Of a stretch of 64,000 bases of DNA, positions 44,421 to 53,260 are shown in pieces. The notes beneath the pieces were generated by a model. The model was given only the letters and a program-made list of their open reading frames with translations, had not been told where the DNA came from and searched no databases. The stretch spans positions 930,001 to 994,000 of the forward strand of contig OZ244914.1 in NCBI GenBank assembly GCA_965221795.1. The letters run 5' to 3'. The position numbers and the translations under genes were made by a program. This DNA comes from VYFG01 sp965221795 (GTDB lineage: Bacteria; Pseudomonadota; Gammaproteobacteria; Arenicellales; Poriferihabitantaceae). Positions within the stretch are counted from its first letter, which is position 1. Each line of letters opens with the position of its first letter.

Positions 44421-45317
44421 GTGCCCAGTTTCGCCAGGGCGTCCACGCAGGCCGCAAGGGCGGTGCGGAAGGCGGGGGCGATCGGGACTTCCCGCCACGA
44501 TTCCCGGGGCGATGGACTGATTCACAGCCACGGCACGGCGCGCTCCTACGAGCAGTCCTTGAAACTCGCGGTGGAATGGGGCCAGCACAACAACGCCGGC
44601 ACGCTGGCCGACTGGGAGCCGGAACAGGCCATCGCCTATCTCGAGGAGCGGGCCGGCACGGTCTCGCAGAAGACCCTGGACACGGACCGCCAGGCCCTGC
44701 AGGTGCTGCCGCATGTCGGGAGGCTGACCCGGATCCGCTCGGAACTCGATCCGGCAGACCCCGGCGGCCGGGCCTACTCGCCCGCGCAGGTCGAGGCAAT
44801 CGCGGAGGCGCAGGCCGGGCACAACCGGCTGGCCACGGAGATCGCGCACGCCGCCGGCCTCAGGGCGCACGAGCTGTACACCCTGGCCCCGGTCGCGGAG
44901 CAGCCGGCCAGCGCGCACCGCGAATGGGGGGCGGAGAGGTTCGACGGACGCGAGGGGGAAATCTACACTGTCGAGGGCAAGGGCGGGCTGGTGCGCGAGG
45001 TCTGCCTGCCACACGAGCTGGCCGAGCGGCTGGAAGATGCGCGCCTCGACGAACCGAAGACCGTGACGGATCGGGGCATTGAATACCAAACGCGCTATAA
45101 CATCGGGGGCGGCAATGCCTGGTCCGCGAGCTTCACCCGGGCCAGCGGGCGCGAGCTGGGCTACTCGACCGGGGCGCACGGCCTCCGGCACGGCTATGCG
45201 CAGGAGCGGGTCGACGAACTGATGGGGCGGGGAGAAACGTACCAGGACGCTCTGGGCATCGTGTCCCAGGAAATGGGACACTTCCGCCCCGACATCACCG
45301 AGGTCTACCTGCGGTGA
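44421..45317 (+). CDS. Tyrosine-type site-specific recombinase/integrase
   Basis: 298 residues. An N-terminal SAM-like core-binding domain (SYEQSLKLAVEWGQHNNAGT, AIAYLEERAGTVSQKTLDTD) is followed by the catalytic domain: first Arg in IAHAAGLRAHELYTL, the H-x2-R box in GAHGLRHGYAQERV, His in MGHFRPD and the Tyr nucleophile in TEVYLR at the very C-terminus. No IS-like repeats surround it. It most likely moves the accessory element that contains the small coiled-coil, HTH and methylase genes. A four-base overlap couples it to the next small gene. Confidence 0.88.
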   Translation: MPSFARASTQAARAVRKAGAIGTSRHDSRGDGLIHSHGTARSYEQSLKLAVEWGQHNNAGTLADWEPEQAIAYLEERAGTVSQKTLDTDRQALQVLPHVGRLTRIRSELDPADPGGRAYSPAQVEAIAEAQAGHNRLATEIAHAAGLRAHELYTLAPVAEQPASAHREWGAERFDGREGEIYTVEGKGGLVREVCLPHELAERLEDARLDEPKTVTDRGIEYQTRYNIGGGNAWSASFTRASGRELGYSTGAHGLRHGYAQERVDELMGRGETYQDALGIVSQEMGHFRPDITEVYLR

Positions 45318-45487
45318 GCGTGATCGTGACCGTGGGCGTGATCGCCGGGATCGGGGCGGCGGCCGGGGCGGGGATCACGTGGCTGTATACCACCCGCTGG
45401 CGGGGACCGCGGAGAGAGCGGGCGATCATGAACAGCCACCAGGGGGTGCTCGAGGCGAGGAACCGGGCTGCGGTGCAGGAAAACTAA
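45314..45487 (+). CDS. Tiny membrane protein coupled to the integrase
   Basis: 57 residues from a GTG overlapping the integrase stop (GTGA): VSVIVTVGVIAGIGAAAGAG, ITWLYTTRW forms a membrane helix, followed by a charged tail (RGPRRERAIMNSHQGVLEAR). Translational overlap and codon-like composition support it; no family recognised. Confidence 0.5.
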   Translation: MSVIVTVGVIAGIGAAAGAGITWLYTTRWRGPRRERAIMNSHQGVLEARNRAAVQEN

Positions 45488-46529
45488 GGTCTGGGAGAAG
45501 CGGGCCGCCGAGGAAAGGCGCCTGCGCCTGGCGGCGGAGGGGCGGGCTGAAGCGGCGGTGCGGTCCGCCATGCATTCCAGGCGGCACGCCGACAGGATGG
45601 AGACGGCACTGAAAAACATGAGGCGGCGCGAAGCAGTCAGGCGCCACAAGAAAAAAGTATATAATTCGGGGCACATGGGCTGCAGCACCTCACGCTGCGA
45701 ACCGAGCCATCGGGGATCGGACGGGAGACCGTCAACATGAGGCCGTCATCGGGGTTGATGGCTGCGGGGACCGGCCCGGCTGGCATTCCAGCACCGGCAC
45801 AAGCGAGCGTGATCGCGGACAACTGTCGAAATCACGGGAAACAGGCGCGAACCCACCTTGTGTGGGCGAGTCCGAAGCCAGTGCATCCCGCTCATCGAGC
45901 AACTGCACGTACGTGGGCCAGCGGGGTTCGTCCCCGGCCGTGAGATGGAAATCACGGCGCTTCTAACGCGGGATCCGCCGCATCCAGGAGGAGCGGCGGA
46001 CAGATCGATCCCCGATTCAGGGGTACTCCGGCATCAACCCACCCCGAAAAAACGCTCACAGGGCTTCCTACAGCCCCGGATCGGGCGGTTAGAGCCGTTT
46101 TCAGGCGTTTTCAGGCGTTTTTGCCGGTTTCCGGTAGAAAACACCCGGCCAGGGGGATCCGGCCCCCAGAGGGCGATTCACGGGATCTCGGGAGCGTTCC
46201 GGACGGATGGCGGCTCCGAGCAGGCACCGGCCTCCGGGCGTGGCCTCGATTGCCGGATCGCCGAGACTCGCTCCCGCGCCTGGCCGACCCCGTCCAGCCC
46301 CTGTGGCTGGACACGAACACTGCGGGCGCCAGCCCGCGCAGTCGCGAGCGTCGCTCGCGCCGGGAGGGGGTGGCAGGGGGAGGTCCCCCTCCCCCTCCTT
46401 GAACATGCGCCGCTAGGCACTTAGAATTTTCGGTTTTCGGCGAGTTATCCACAGGGGACGGTCCCCTACTACAGGTCTTTTATTTTTACCTATGGGATCG
46501 ACATTGAATCGATCACTGGGGGTGTTGGC
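45488..46529. other. GC-rich spacer with possible remnant coding and one DnaA box
   Basis: A charged open frame (KRAAEERRLRLAAEGRAEAA, ...RMETALKNMRRREAVRRHKK, 45490-45665) may be the tail of a small protein. Near 46,090-46,125 TTTTCAGGCG is directly repeated twice with a third partial unit. A perfect DnaA box TTATCCACA lies at 46445-46453. No replication gene is recognisable. Nothing else supported. Confidence 0.35.
46445..46453 (+). promoter_or_regulatory. Consensus DnaA box
   Basis: TTATCCACA, the perfect 9-mer. Alone it is weak evidence, but short direct repeats lie 330 bp upstream and the neighbourhood is plasmid/phage-like, so a leftover replication origin is possible. Confidence 0.35.
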
Positions 46530-47196
46530 ATGGGTAAGGCCTATCTGGGTTCCAAGGCAGCGGCGGGGTTGTGTCAGCCCCTGATTGGCATGATGCCGCC
46601 CCATGACGTCTACATCAAGACGCATCTGGGCGAGCCGCGATCAGGAAGCGCAAGCCGCCGGCGCTGCGTAACATCGGCATGGAGCTGGATGCGGAGGCGA
46701 TCGGGGATTGTTCCTGCGACGATCCGGTGGAGCTGATTCATGGTTGCGGTCATGCCTTTCTGAAGAGCGATCCGTTCGAGGGCCGGGAGCTGGTGTTTGC
46801 CGCCTATCTCCGGAGTGCCCGCAAGGCCCCGGAGCGCGATCGCTACCGCTATGACTACGAGGAGCAGGATCATGTCGAGCGGCTCGGAATCTTGCAGTCG
46901 CTGCCGTGTCCGGTGATGCGGTCGGGCTACCGCTCGGCATTGTAAAATGGGTTGCTGCCAGAGTGGCGACGGATTGAACTTCAGGTCATGGATCAGGCGG
47001 GGTTGGTCACGGAGGTGGAGTGGCACCACTTCCAGATTGACTGTCTGCACTGGTCGCGTCATGCAGGGGACCATTCGCATCATCGCCAGGATGTGAAGCG
47101 CAAGGCCGAGCGTTGGGCGAGGCATTACCGGTCGATGCCGCCAGCGGAGCGGATTGCGATGATGGGGCGATCATGGCGGTGGAGGCCGAAGCGTGA
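46530..47196 (+). pseudogene. DNA adenine methylase (D12-like), broken
   Basis: Starts MGKAYLGSKAAAGLCQPLIG, a D12-type methylase motif I region. A frame change near 46,628 leads into AIRKRKPPALRNIGMELDAE, then FEGRELVFAAYLRSARKAPE, YDYEEQDHVERLGILQSLPC and GYRSAL. A TAA (46943-46945) stands where family members have Tyr. The frame then continues LLPEWRRIELQVMDQAG, FQIDCLHWSRHAGD, VKRKAERWARHYRSMP, and a last frame change near 47,165 precedes the original stop at 47196. The DPPY region is not recognisable. Confidence 0.75.
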
Positions 47197-47360
47197 GCCG
47201 GCTGGCGGTCGAGAGGAGTCTGGCCCTGCGGAAGGACGAGTTTGCAGAGCTGAAGGCGGCGGGCCAGTGTTCGCAGGAGATCACGCGGCTGGTGCGCTCG
47301 CTGCTGGCGCTGTTCGAGACGGAGCTGATGCTGCTCGTGGAGAGGAGGACCCTGACATGA
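47193..47360 (+). CDS. Small phage/plasmid-type protein
   Basis: 55 residues from a GTG that overlaps the methylase stop by four bases: VSRLAVERSLALRKDEFAEL, KAAGQCSQEITRLVRSLLAL, FETELMLLVERRTLT. Helical and charged. It survived intact behind a broken methylase, so it may still be expressed. No family recognised. Confidence 0.45.
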   Translation: MSRLAVERSLALRKDEFAELKAAGQCSQEITRLVRSLLALFETELMLLVERRTLT

Positions 47361-47491
47361 CCATGGCTCAAGCCTACTGCAGAATCTCCAGCCATCTCCA
47401 GAGCATGAACATGCTCGGATATGACCCGTTGACCGCTGTCCAAATTGCTCTCAAGAGCGACACCGTCAAGATTCTCAGGGAAAATAAGTAA
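47357..47491 (+). CDS. Tiny protein immediately upstream of the reverse transcriptase
   Basis: 44 residues, MTMAQAYCRISSHLQSMNML, GYDPLTAVQIALKSDTVKIL, RENK, with its ATG overlapping the preceding stop by four bases (ATGA). From here the base composition becomes AT-rich, like the RT gene. It ends 114 bp before the RT start. Either a small partner protein or part of a transcribed leader. Confidence 0.4.
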   Translation: MTMAQAYCRISSHLQSMNMLGYDPLTAVQIALKSDTVKILRENK

Positions 47492-47605
47492 AATAACCCC
47501 AATGCCTGATGCGAAAGCCAGACTCAACAACTGCCGCTATATGCATCGAATTTATGGAGGCAAGTAGTTACGTTCATCATTAAATTTGGATTACGGAAAT
47601 ACATA
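47492..47605 (+). other. AT-rich leader of the reverse transcriptase
   Basis: 114 bp with no ORF of note and no strong ribosome site before the RT ATG (TTACGGAAATACATA precedes it). Several defence RTs use a structured non-coding RNA encoded next to the RT as template. This leader, perhaps with the 47357-47491 segment, is where such an RNA should be sought. No convincing fold could be drawn by eye. Confidence 0.3.
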
Positions 47606-49111
47606 ATGAAGAAAACCACCACTATCTTAGAGATTTCAGATCAAAAGGCTCGAAAATTCCTGTTAAGAAGTGAAGCTTACTGTCGTGCCATCCTACCCAA
47701 ATATATTGGATTCGATAAGGTGCTTACCAATATCCACAATCTCTTGAAGAATAATTCATTGGAATCAATGGGTGCCCTAAAGGGCTGTAAGAACTTTGTT
47801 GTGAACCATACGATCCTTGACAATAAAGATGGGCGTTACGCATGGCGTCCAATAGTATTGATTCACCCAGCCTTATATGTCGAACTTGTCCACTTGATCA
47901 CTGATAGAAAGAATTGGGATGAGCTGAAAGAAAGATTCGAGTATCTCAATAAAAACAGTCGGATCTCCTGTCTGAGTATCCCTATATTTCAAATAAAGCA
48001 AAATAGAAAACACAAGCGGAGTGGGGAAGTCGCAATGATTAAACACTGGTGGCAAGAGATTGAACAGAAATCAATTCAACTATCTCTTAACTATGAGCAT
48101 GTTTTCCATACTGATATAACCGATTGCTATGGCTCCATCTATACGCACAGTATCGCATGGGCTTTACATAGCAAGAGTAAAGCCAAAAACAAACGCTCGT
48201 GCAATAATTTACTGGGCAACAGGATCGACCGCCTGTTGATGTGCATGAATGAGGGGCAAACCAATGGAATTCCTCAGGGACCGATCCTTTCCGATCTCAT
48301 CGCCGAACTGGTGTTATGTTATGCAGACAAAAAAATTGGACACAGAGCAAAAAAGGAAAGCATCGAAGATTACAAGATTCTCAGGTATAGGGATGACTAC
48401 CGTATTTTTGTGAACTCGCCATCGCAAGGTGAACAACTACTCAAGATTATCTCAGAAGTAATGTATTCGCTTGGGTTCAAACTGAATCCTAACAAGACGA
48501 TATCTTCGAGTGATGTAATAACGAGTGTGGTAAAAAATGATAAGCATCACTGGAACATGAGTATTCAGCGCCGCCATAATTTGCAAAAGCATTTGATGCT
48601 CATCAGGGACCTGTCGAAATCCTATCCAAATTCCGGTAGTCTAGCGAAAGCTCTTATGAGTTTCGATCGCAAATTATCTAAAATCCAAAAACCCGCGAAA
48701 ATCAAGGATGCTCGAGAGTTGATATCAATTACTATCGATATTGCATTACACAACCCGAGAACTTACGCGAGTTGCTCTTCTATACTCAGTAAACTTTTAA
48801 TTAATCTTAAGAATACTGATAGAAAGTGTGTTATAGACAAAATAAAACAACGTTTCAAGAAACTACCCAACACCGGATACTTAGAACTTTGGTTACAGAG
48901 AGTTACGTATCCATGCACACCGAGGCAGAGGTACGACGAAAAAATTTGCAAATTAGTAGCTAGAGAAACAACCCAGATTTGGGAATGTGGATGGATACCA
49001 GACAACAAAATTAAACAGACCTTGGAAAACCCCAAAATCGTGGATAGAAAAAAACTAAACCTTCTGAAAGAAACAATTACTCCGAGCGAGGTGGATATAT
49101 TTGAGTATTAA
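47606..49111 (+). CDS. Stand-alone reverse transcriptase, defence-type candidate
   Basis: 501 residues. RT fold is clear: an N-terminal RPIVLIHPALYVELVHLIT block, motif 3 FHTDITDCYGSIYTHSIAWA with the first catalytic Asp, motif 4 GQTNGIPQGPILSDLIAEL, the catalytic box LRYRDDYRIFVNSP (YRDD) and motif 6 GFKLNPNKT. The C-terminal 180 residues are helical and basic. There is no maturase X domain, HNH domain, retron VTG block or intron structure, so it is not a group II intron or a clear retron. The gene is much more AT-rich than its neighbours, indicating transfer. Architecture fits the unknown-group/Abi-like RTs involved in phage defence; the subgroup cannot be decided here. Confidence 0.88.
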   Translation: MKKTTTILEISDQKARKFLLRSEAYCRAILPKYIGFDKVLTNIHNLLKNNSLESMGALKGCKNFVVNHTILDNKDGRYAWRPIVLIHPALYVELVHLITDRKNWDELKERFEYLNKNSRISCLSIPIFQIKQNRKHKRSGEVAMIKHWWQEIEQKSIQLSLNYEHVFHTDITDCYGSIYTHSIAWALHSKSKAKNKRSCNNLLGNRIDRLLMCMNEGQTNGIPQGPILSDLIAELVLCYADKKIGHRAKKESIEDYKILRYRDDYRIFVNSPSQGEQLLKIISEVMYSLGFKLNPNKTISSSDVITSVVKNDKHHWNMSIQRRHNLQKHLMLIRDLSKSYPNSGSLAKALMSFDRKLSKIQKPAKIKDARELISITIDIALHNPRTYASCSSILSKLLINLKNTDRKCVIDKIKQRFKKLPNTGYLELWLQRVTYPCTPRQRYDEKICKLVARETTQIWECGWIPDNKIKQTLENPKIVDRKKLNLLKETITPSEVDIFEY

Positions 49112-49265
49112 CGCAAGATTTCGGCATCGCTTTTGACTTATCATCAGCCATGTTTCAGGAGTTTTCCGGCATGGGCGGTGTGAAGGCGAGCCTTGGAATT
49201 CGGCAAGGTCAAGGTTTTAAGGCAACCCGGGATTTATGGATTCCCATAAAATCTTCCGTGAATGC
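49112..49265. other. Junction between RT gene and exported-protein gene
   Basis: About 150 bp returning to the GC content of the core genome. No terminator with a clear T run was seen. It probably contains the right border of the transferred RT module. Confidence 0.3.
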
Positions 49266-50165
49266 ATGAACAAGCCAAGGCCAATAGTGACCCAGATCAA
49301 CCAGAGATTCCCGACCTGCGTTTTCTGGAAGAAAGCCAGGAAACAACTCAAGTTATGGGCACTGGTTCTGCTGCTGGGGAGCAGTACCTTTGCGACAGAG
49401 AACGCCGGGGTCGGTCTGGACCCGGCCCTTCACCCTCCAGGAGGACGTATCGAGTTCAACCGGAAGTGCGCGAACGAGGACCCTTATCGGGTGAAAGCCT
49501 ATGCTCGCATGGAATCGCATCATGAGCGGGCGCGGGCGGTAGTGGCCATTCTGGTGGGATATCCGGCAGCGGGAGGAGAAGCCATACGACTCGACGTGAG
49601 GTTGCAGCGACTGAAAATAGATGGCGGCAGTGCGTGGCAGAATCAGTCGTATACGATCCGGCTTCTCGCCAGCAGCGACTCCTCGGACTGGGCAGGGCCG
49701 GAAATCGGGAGTTTCCATAGCGACCAGAAGGGACCGCAACCTTTCCGCACCGGAGAGGCGGGGACAGCCGACTGGATCACATTCATCGAACCCGGTGAGA
49801 AAGCCGAGGGAGCGGAACGTTTCTATCATCACAGTCCGGGCCTTGGCTTCACTATGACCGAACTGGGAGTGGACACACCGGATGACGAATTTTCGCTTGC
49901 TCTCCAGGTCCGAAACGAGCAAAGTGGCGAGACCATTCGGCTGCCGGGACCCCGCGTTCGGGTACCAGAGCGGGTGTGGGCCATGAGCCCGCCAGATTTG
50001 CAGCCCCTGGGCCTGCTGGAAACGCTGGACTGGACCGAAGAAGGCAGTTTGCCCCGAACCTTGTATAGGGCATGGAAATATCGCCAGTGTATAGAGGAAC
50101 GAAGAGCGGCAAAACGGTTTCTGGGCCAGCACAGCCTCAGCATCCAGATCGATAAACGGTTGTGA
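49266..50165 (+). CDS. Exported protein of unknown function
   Basis: 299 residues from MNKPRPIVTQINQRF; an upstream in-frame ATG at 49236 is possible. The hydrophobic core LKLWALVLLLGSSTFA ends in an Ala-x-Ala-like site after an unusually long basic N-terminus. The mature part is beta-rich (YRVKAYARMESHHERARAVV, IRLDVRLQRLKI, FSLALQVRNEQSGETIRLPG), with only two cysteines. No family recognised. Unlike the four poly-C genes, it has no homopolymer at its start. Confidence 0.55.
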   Translation: MNKPRPIVTQINQRFPTCVFWKKARKQLKLWALVLLLGSSTFATENAGVGLDPALHPPGGRIEFNRKCANEDPYRVKAYARMESHHERARAVVAILVGYPAAGGEAIRLDVRLQRLKIDGGSAWQNQSYTIRLLASSDSSDWAGPEIGSFHSDQKGPQPFRTGEAGTADWITFIEPGEKAEGAERFYHHSPGLGFTMTELGVDTPDDEFSLALQVRNEQSGETIRLPGPRVRVPERVWAMSPPDLQPLGLLETLDWTEEGSLPRTLYRAWKYRQCIEERRAAKRFLGQHSLSIQIDKRL

Positions 50166-50377
50166 TCATTGGCAATGAGCGGAAGCACCCTGTTGGGACG
50201 ACGACATCGCCATTCGACACGGGGCAATTGTCATGCAAAGCCGTATAGCATTCTTCCCCCATCACCGGTCTCGAGTCGGTCTACTGACCAGCAAGACAAC
50301 GAGGGCGATAGCCAGTTCGGGAATCCACAGAACCCGGGCACATTCCGGTTGCGAAATTTTATCCATGGGTCTACTGA

Positions 50378-51598
50378 ATGAAGGATTACCGGGGTCTGGA
50401 GATCACCGTCTCCAACGAGACTGCACTCGGGTATTTTGAGACCGCGATTGGGCAAGTGCTTTCGCATGATGGCGACCCGCTCGCTACCATCGACAGCGCC
50501 ATCGCCGCCGATCCCCGGTTTATTCTGGCATATTGTCTGCGCGCTCATCTCGGCTGTGTCATGACGGATACTCAGGGTCGCGAGCAGGCACGCGAATCCA
50601 TCGTGCAATCGGAAACGCTGGCAGAAAAATCCCATCCTCGGGAACAAGGACACATGACCGCCATACGTTACTGGATTGAGGGACACTTTGACCAAGCTGC
50701 CAGCACACTGGGGAACATTTTGGAAGAATACCCCCGGGATATCCTGGCCTTGTGGGCAGTGCACTTGCATGACTTTTTCCGCGGTGACCATCACAACCTT
50801 TATCATCGGGTAAGCAATGTGCTCCCTGATTATTCCGCGAATGACCTCGAATATGGCTATCTTCTTGGCATGCAGGCTTTCGGACTGGAAGAGTGTCGTC
50901 ACTACAAACTCGCAGAACAGGTGGGACGAAAAGCCGTTGAGATCCATCCCGGTGATGTATGGGCCATACATGCCGTGGCCCATGTCATGGAAATGCAGCA
51001 CCGGCAAGACCAAGGGATTGGCTGGTACGAATCACGCCGGGATGATTGGTCCGGCGACAAGGGGTTGGTCATCCATAACTGGTGGCACCTTGCCCTTTTC
51101 TACCTTGAACGCCAGCAACATGATCGGGTACTGGAAATGTATGACGAGCAAATTGCCGGAGGCATGACTACACTGGAGTGGTTGGATGCCAGTTCCCTGC
51201 TCTGGAGGCTCCATCTTCGGGGGATCGATACCGGAAGTCGCTGGGAAGAACTGACCGATAAGTGGCAATCCGGCAGCAGCCTTGACGGCTACTACTGCTT
51301 CAATGATGTACATGGCGTGATGGCATTTGTGGGCAGCCACCGCTTCGACCTGGCAGACAAGACCATCCAGCAGTTGAAGCAAGCCGCCACCCATGACAAC
51401 GATTCGGCCCGGATGATTCGCCATGTGGGCCTGCCGGTCAGCGAGGCATTGGTGGCTTTTGGCAAGGGTCACCATGCGGAGTGTATCGCACGGATGCAGA
51501 CGGTGCTGCCACATGCACACCAATTCGGCGGCAGCCATGCACAGCGGGATTTCATCACACAGACGATTCGTCAAGCAATCGCCGACTCGAGCAAATGA
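50378..51598 (+). CDS. TTC38-like tetratricopeptide protein
   Basis: 406 residues. Closely follows the TTC38 family: MKDYRGLEITVSNETALGYF, LAYCLRAHLGCVMTD, REQGHMTAIRYWIEGHFDQA, ILEEYPRDILALWAVHLHDF, DVWAIHAVAHVMEMQHRQDQ, NWWHLALFYLE and FVGSHRFDLAD. TTC38-like genes are frequently seen near nitrile hydratase/amidase genes, which occur 4 kb further on. Cytoplasmic, helical repeat protein; role unknown. Confidence 0.88.
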   Translation: MKDYRGLEITVSNETALGYFETAIGQVLSHDGDPLATIDSAIAADPRFILAYCLRAHLGCVMTDTQGREQARESIVQSETLAEKSHPREQGHMTAIRYWIEGHFDQAASTLGNILEEYPRDILALWAVHLHDFFRGDHHNLYHRVSNVLPDYSANDLEYGYLLGMQAFGLEECRHYKLAEQVGRKAVEIHPGDVWAIHAVAHVMEMQHRQDQGIGWYESRRDDWSGDKGLVIHNWWHLALFYLERQQHDRVLEMYDEQIAGGMTTLEWLDASSLLWRLHLRGIDTGSRWEELTDKWQSGSSLDGYYCFNDVHGVMAFVGSHRFDLADKTIQQLKQAATHDNDSARMIRHVGLPVSEALVAFGKGHHAECIARMQTVLPHAHQFGGSHAQRDFITQTIRQAIADSSK

Positions 51599-51830
51599 TA
51601 TCGGGAGACCAATCCGAGATACCCCATGGATCCGAACAGAGACCTGATTCGCCGGATCCGGGGCTGGAGAGCAAGGACTCTTCCCGGATAGATGGCATTC
51701 GCTCTGCTGGATATAGCAATCGTTCGCCGGTTGCACCACCCAGCGATGGAAGCGACTTTGCCTGCCCGTGCTTCATTGCCGCATAGTCCGCCGGACCAAC
51801 TCGGGACGGTCGGAGAAAATCGCAGCCCTT

Positions 51831-52616
51831 CTACAAGCTGAGCATCAGGGCGATTGCCAGCAAGACAACCGCCTCCACCAACTCGATCAGGGCCCCGGCC
51901 ACATCACCGGTAAATCCCTGTATGCGTTTCATGGTCGTCACCCACACCAACCAGAACATTCCTGCTGCCGCAATCAGGCCGGGGATCAGGATGACGCCCA
52001 AAAACGGCACCATGACCACGAAGCTGCCCCCCAAGCATAGCCACATCCAATGCCGGTCCTGAGCCACCGGAGAAAGTGATTCGCCCAAGCCCCCTGCGCG
52101 TATATATGGCATACTGCCATACAAAACCACGATAGCGATGCGACCGATGGTTGGCACCATCAGCAGGTAGGCGACGGCATTTTCCGCAACCATCACATGC
52201 AGGGACACGAGTTTGGTCCCGAGTACCAGTATCAAGGCTATGACGGCCATCGGTCCGATCGCCGGATCCTGGAGGATGGACAGGGTGGTCTTGGGGTCCC
52301 GATGCCGATGCCCCCCTACCAAGGCATCAACGCAGTCTGCCAAACCATCCAGATGCAGGGCACCGGTCAGTACCACCCAGACAATGAGTAGAACCATCGC
52401 GGTCAGCCAGGAGGCCGAAGGAAGCACATACCAGACCAGCCACAGTAGCAAGCCGATCCCCAATCCGATTAAAGGCAAAAAATACAGGGCATGTCGCTTC
52501 TCATCCGGCGTAGCACTGTGCCAGTCTCCACTTGGAAGAACGGTTACCAACCCGATCGCTACCCGAATGGACCGCCAGATTGACGGCAACACCTGCCGGG
52601 GGGAATCCGGATTCAT
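51831..52616 (-). CDS. cobS: Adenosylcobinamide-GDP ribazoletransferase (cobalamin synthase)
   Basis: 261 residues, inner-membrane enzyme joining adenosylcobinamide-GDP and alpha-ribazole. Conserved DGLADCVDALVGGHRHRDP (acidic metal-binding motif), DPAIGPMAVIALIL, MVPTIGRIAI, GFTGDVAGALIELVEAVVLL. Six or so membrane helices. The start MNPDSPRQVLPSIW is two bases past the cobC stop. Last gene of a cobT-cobC-cobS operon for lower-ligand assembly. Confidence 0.94.
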   Translation of the reverse strand: MNPDSPRQVLPSIWRSIRVAIGLVTVLPSGDWHSATPDEKRHALYFLPLIGLGIGLLLWLVWYVLPSASWLTAMVLLIVWVVLTGALHLDGLADCVDALVGGHRHRDPKTTLSILQDPAIGPMAVIALILVLGTKLVSLHVMVAENAVAYLLMVPTIGRIAIVVLYGSMPYIRAGGLGESLSPVAQDRHWMWLCLGGSFVVMVPFLGVILIPGLIAAAGMFWLVWVTTMKRIQGFTGDVAGALIELVEAVVLLAIALMLSL

Positions 52617-52618
52617 AT

Positions 52619-53260
52619 TCAGCAAGAATAAATCGGTCCGACACCATGATACAAAAGACGCTGGGGCCAGTTTCCGCATGATCGCGAAATGCGACTGATA
52701 CAGCCATGAGGGACATCCATCGCTTCATGCAACTTTTCCTGGCCAAGAACCGACCCCAGAATGCAGAGAATCACGCCGCCATGCGTGATGATCAGGGTAT
52801 GCCCGGACTTTTGCATCGTTTGTTCTGTTCGACCTGCCTCGTCTGGTCGTTCCCCGGACCATTCTTGCCAAGCGTCCAGAACCCTTTTCCGGAAAGCCGG
52901 ATATTCTTCACCACCGGGAGGCGTGAATGTGCGGGGATCGGCAAGAAAACGATGAACCGATTCACTGTCAGATGCCATGATCGACTGAATGTCCTGACCT
53001 TCCCACTCCCCGAAGTCATATTCCGCAAGTCGGGGATCAATCGTCAAATCCACTTCGTTTTTGCGGGCAAGCTTCTCGCCAAAATTCCGACAACGGCGAA
53101 GAGGAGAGGTTACGATTCGAGACCATTGAAGCCCCGCAACGGATTGGACCATCTGTAGATGGCCCTCCGGCCGCAGTGGATCATCCAGTCTGCCGCGGAA
53201 TGCTCCTTCCATTGCCGTGCGCCCATGGCGCAGCAATTCGATATGACCTGTGGAAGTCAT
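52619..53260 (-). CDS. cobC: Alpha-ribazole phosphatase (histidine phosphatase family)
   Basis: 213 residues. Phosphoglycerate-mutase fold with IELLRHGRTAMEGAFRGRLD (catalytic RHG), VTSPLRRCRNFGEKLA, DPRLAEYDFGEWEGQDI and LIITHGGVILCILG. Removes the phosphate from alpha-ribazole phosphate or cobalamin phosphate. Position between cobT and cobS, overlapping cobT by four bases, fixes the role. Confidence 0.93.
   Translation of the reverse strand: MTSTGHIELLRHGRTAMEGAFRGRLDDPLRPEGHLQMVQSVAGLQWSRIVTSPLRRCRNFGEKLARKNEVDLTIDPRLAEYDFGEWEGQDIQSIMASDSESVHRFLADPRTFTPPGGEEYPAFRKRVLDAWQEWSGERPDEAGRTEQTMQKSGHTLIITHGGVILCILGSVLGQEKLHEAMDVPHGCISRISRSCGNWPQRLLYHGVGPIYSC

Noticed and set aside
44001..45281. 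426-codon minus-strand frame
   Set aside because: Exact antisense of the HTH and integrase genes, whose catalytic motifs are clear; high GC keeps the antisense frame open.
47606..49111. Group II intron-encoded protein or retron RT
   Set aside because: No maturase or HNH domain, the catalytic box is YRDD rather than YADD, and no intron domain V or msr-msd-like inverted repeats were recognised next to the gene.
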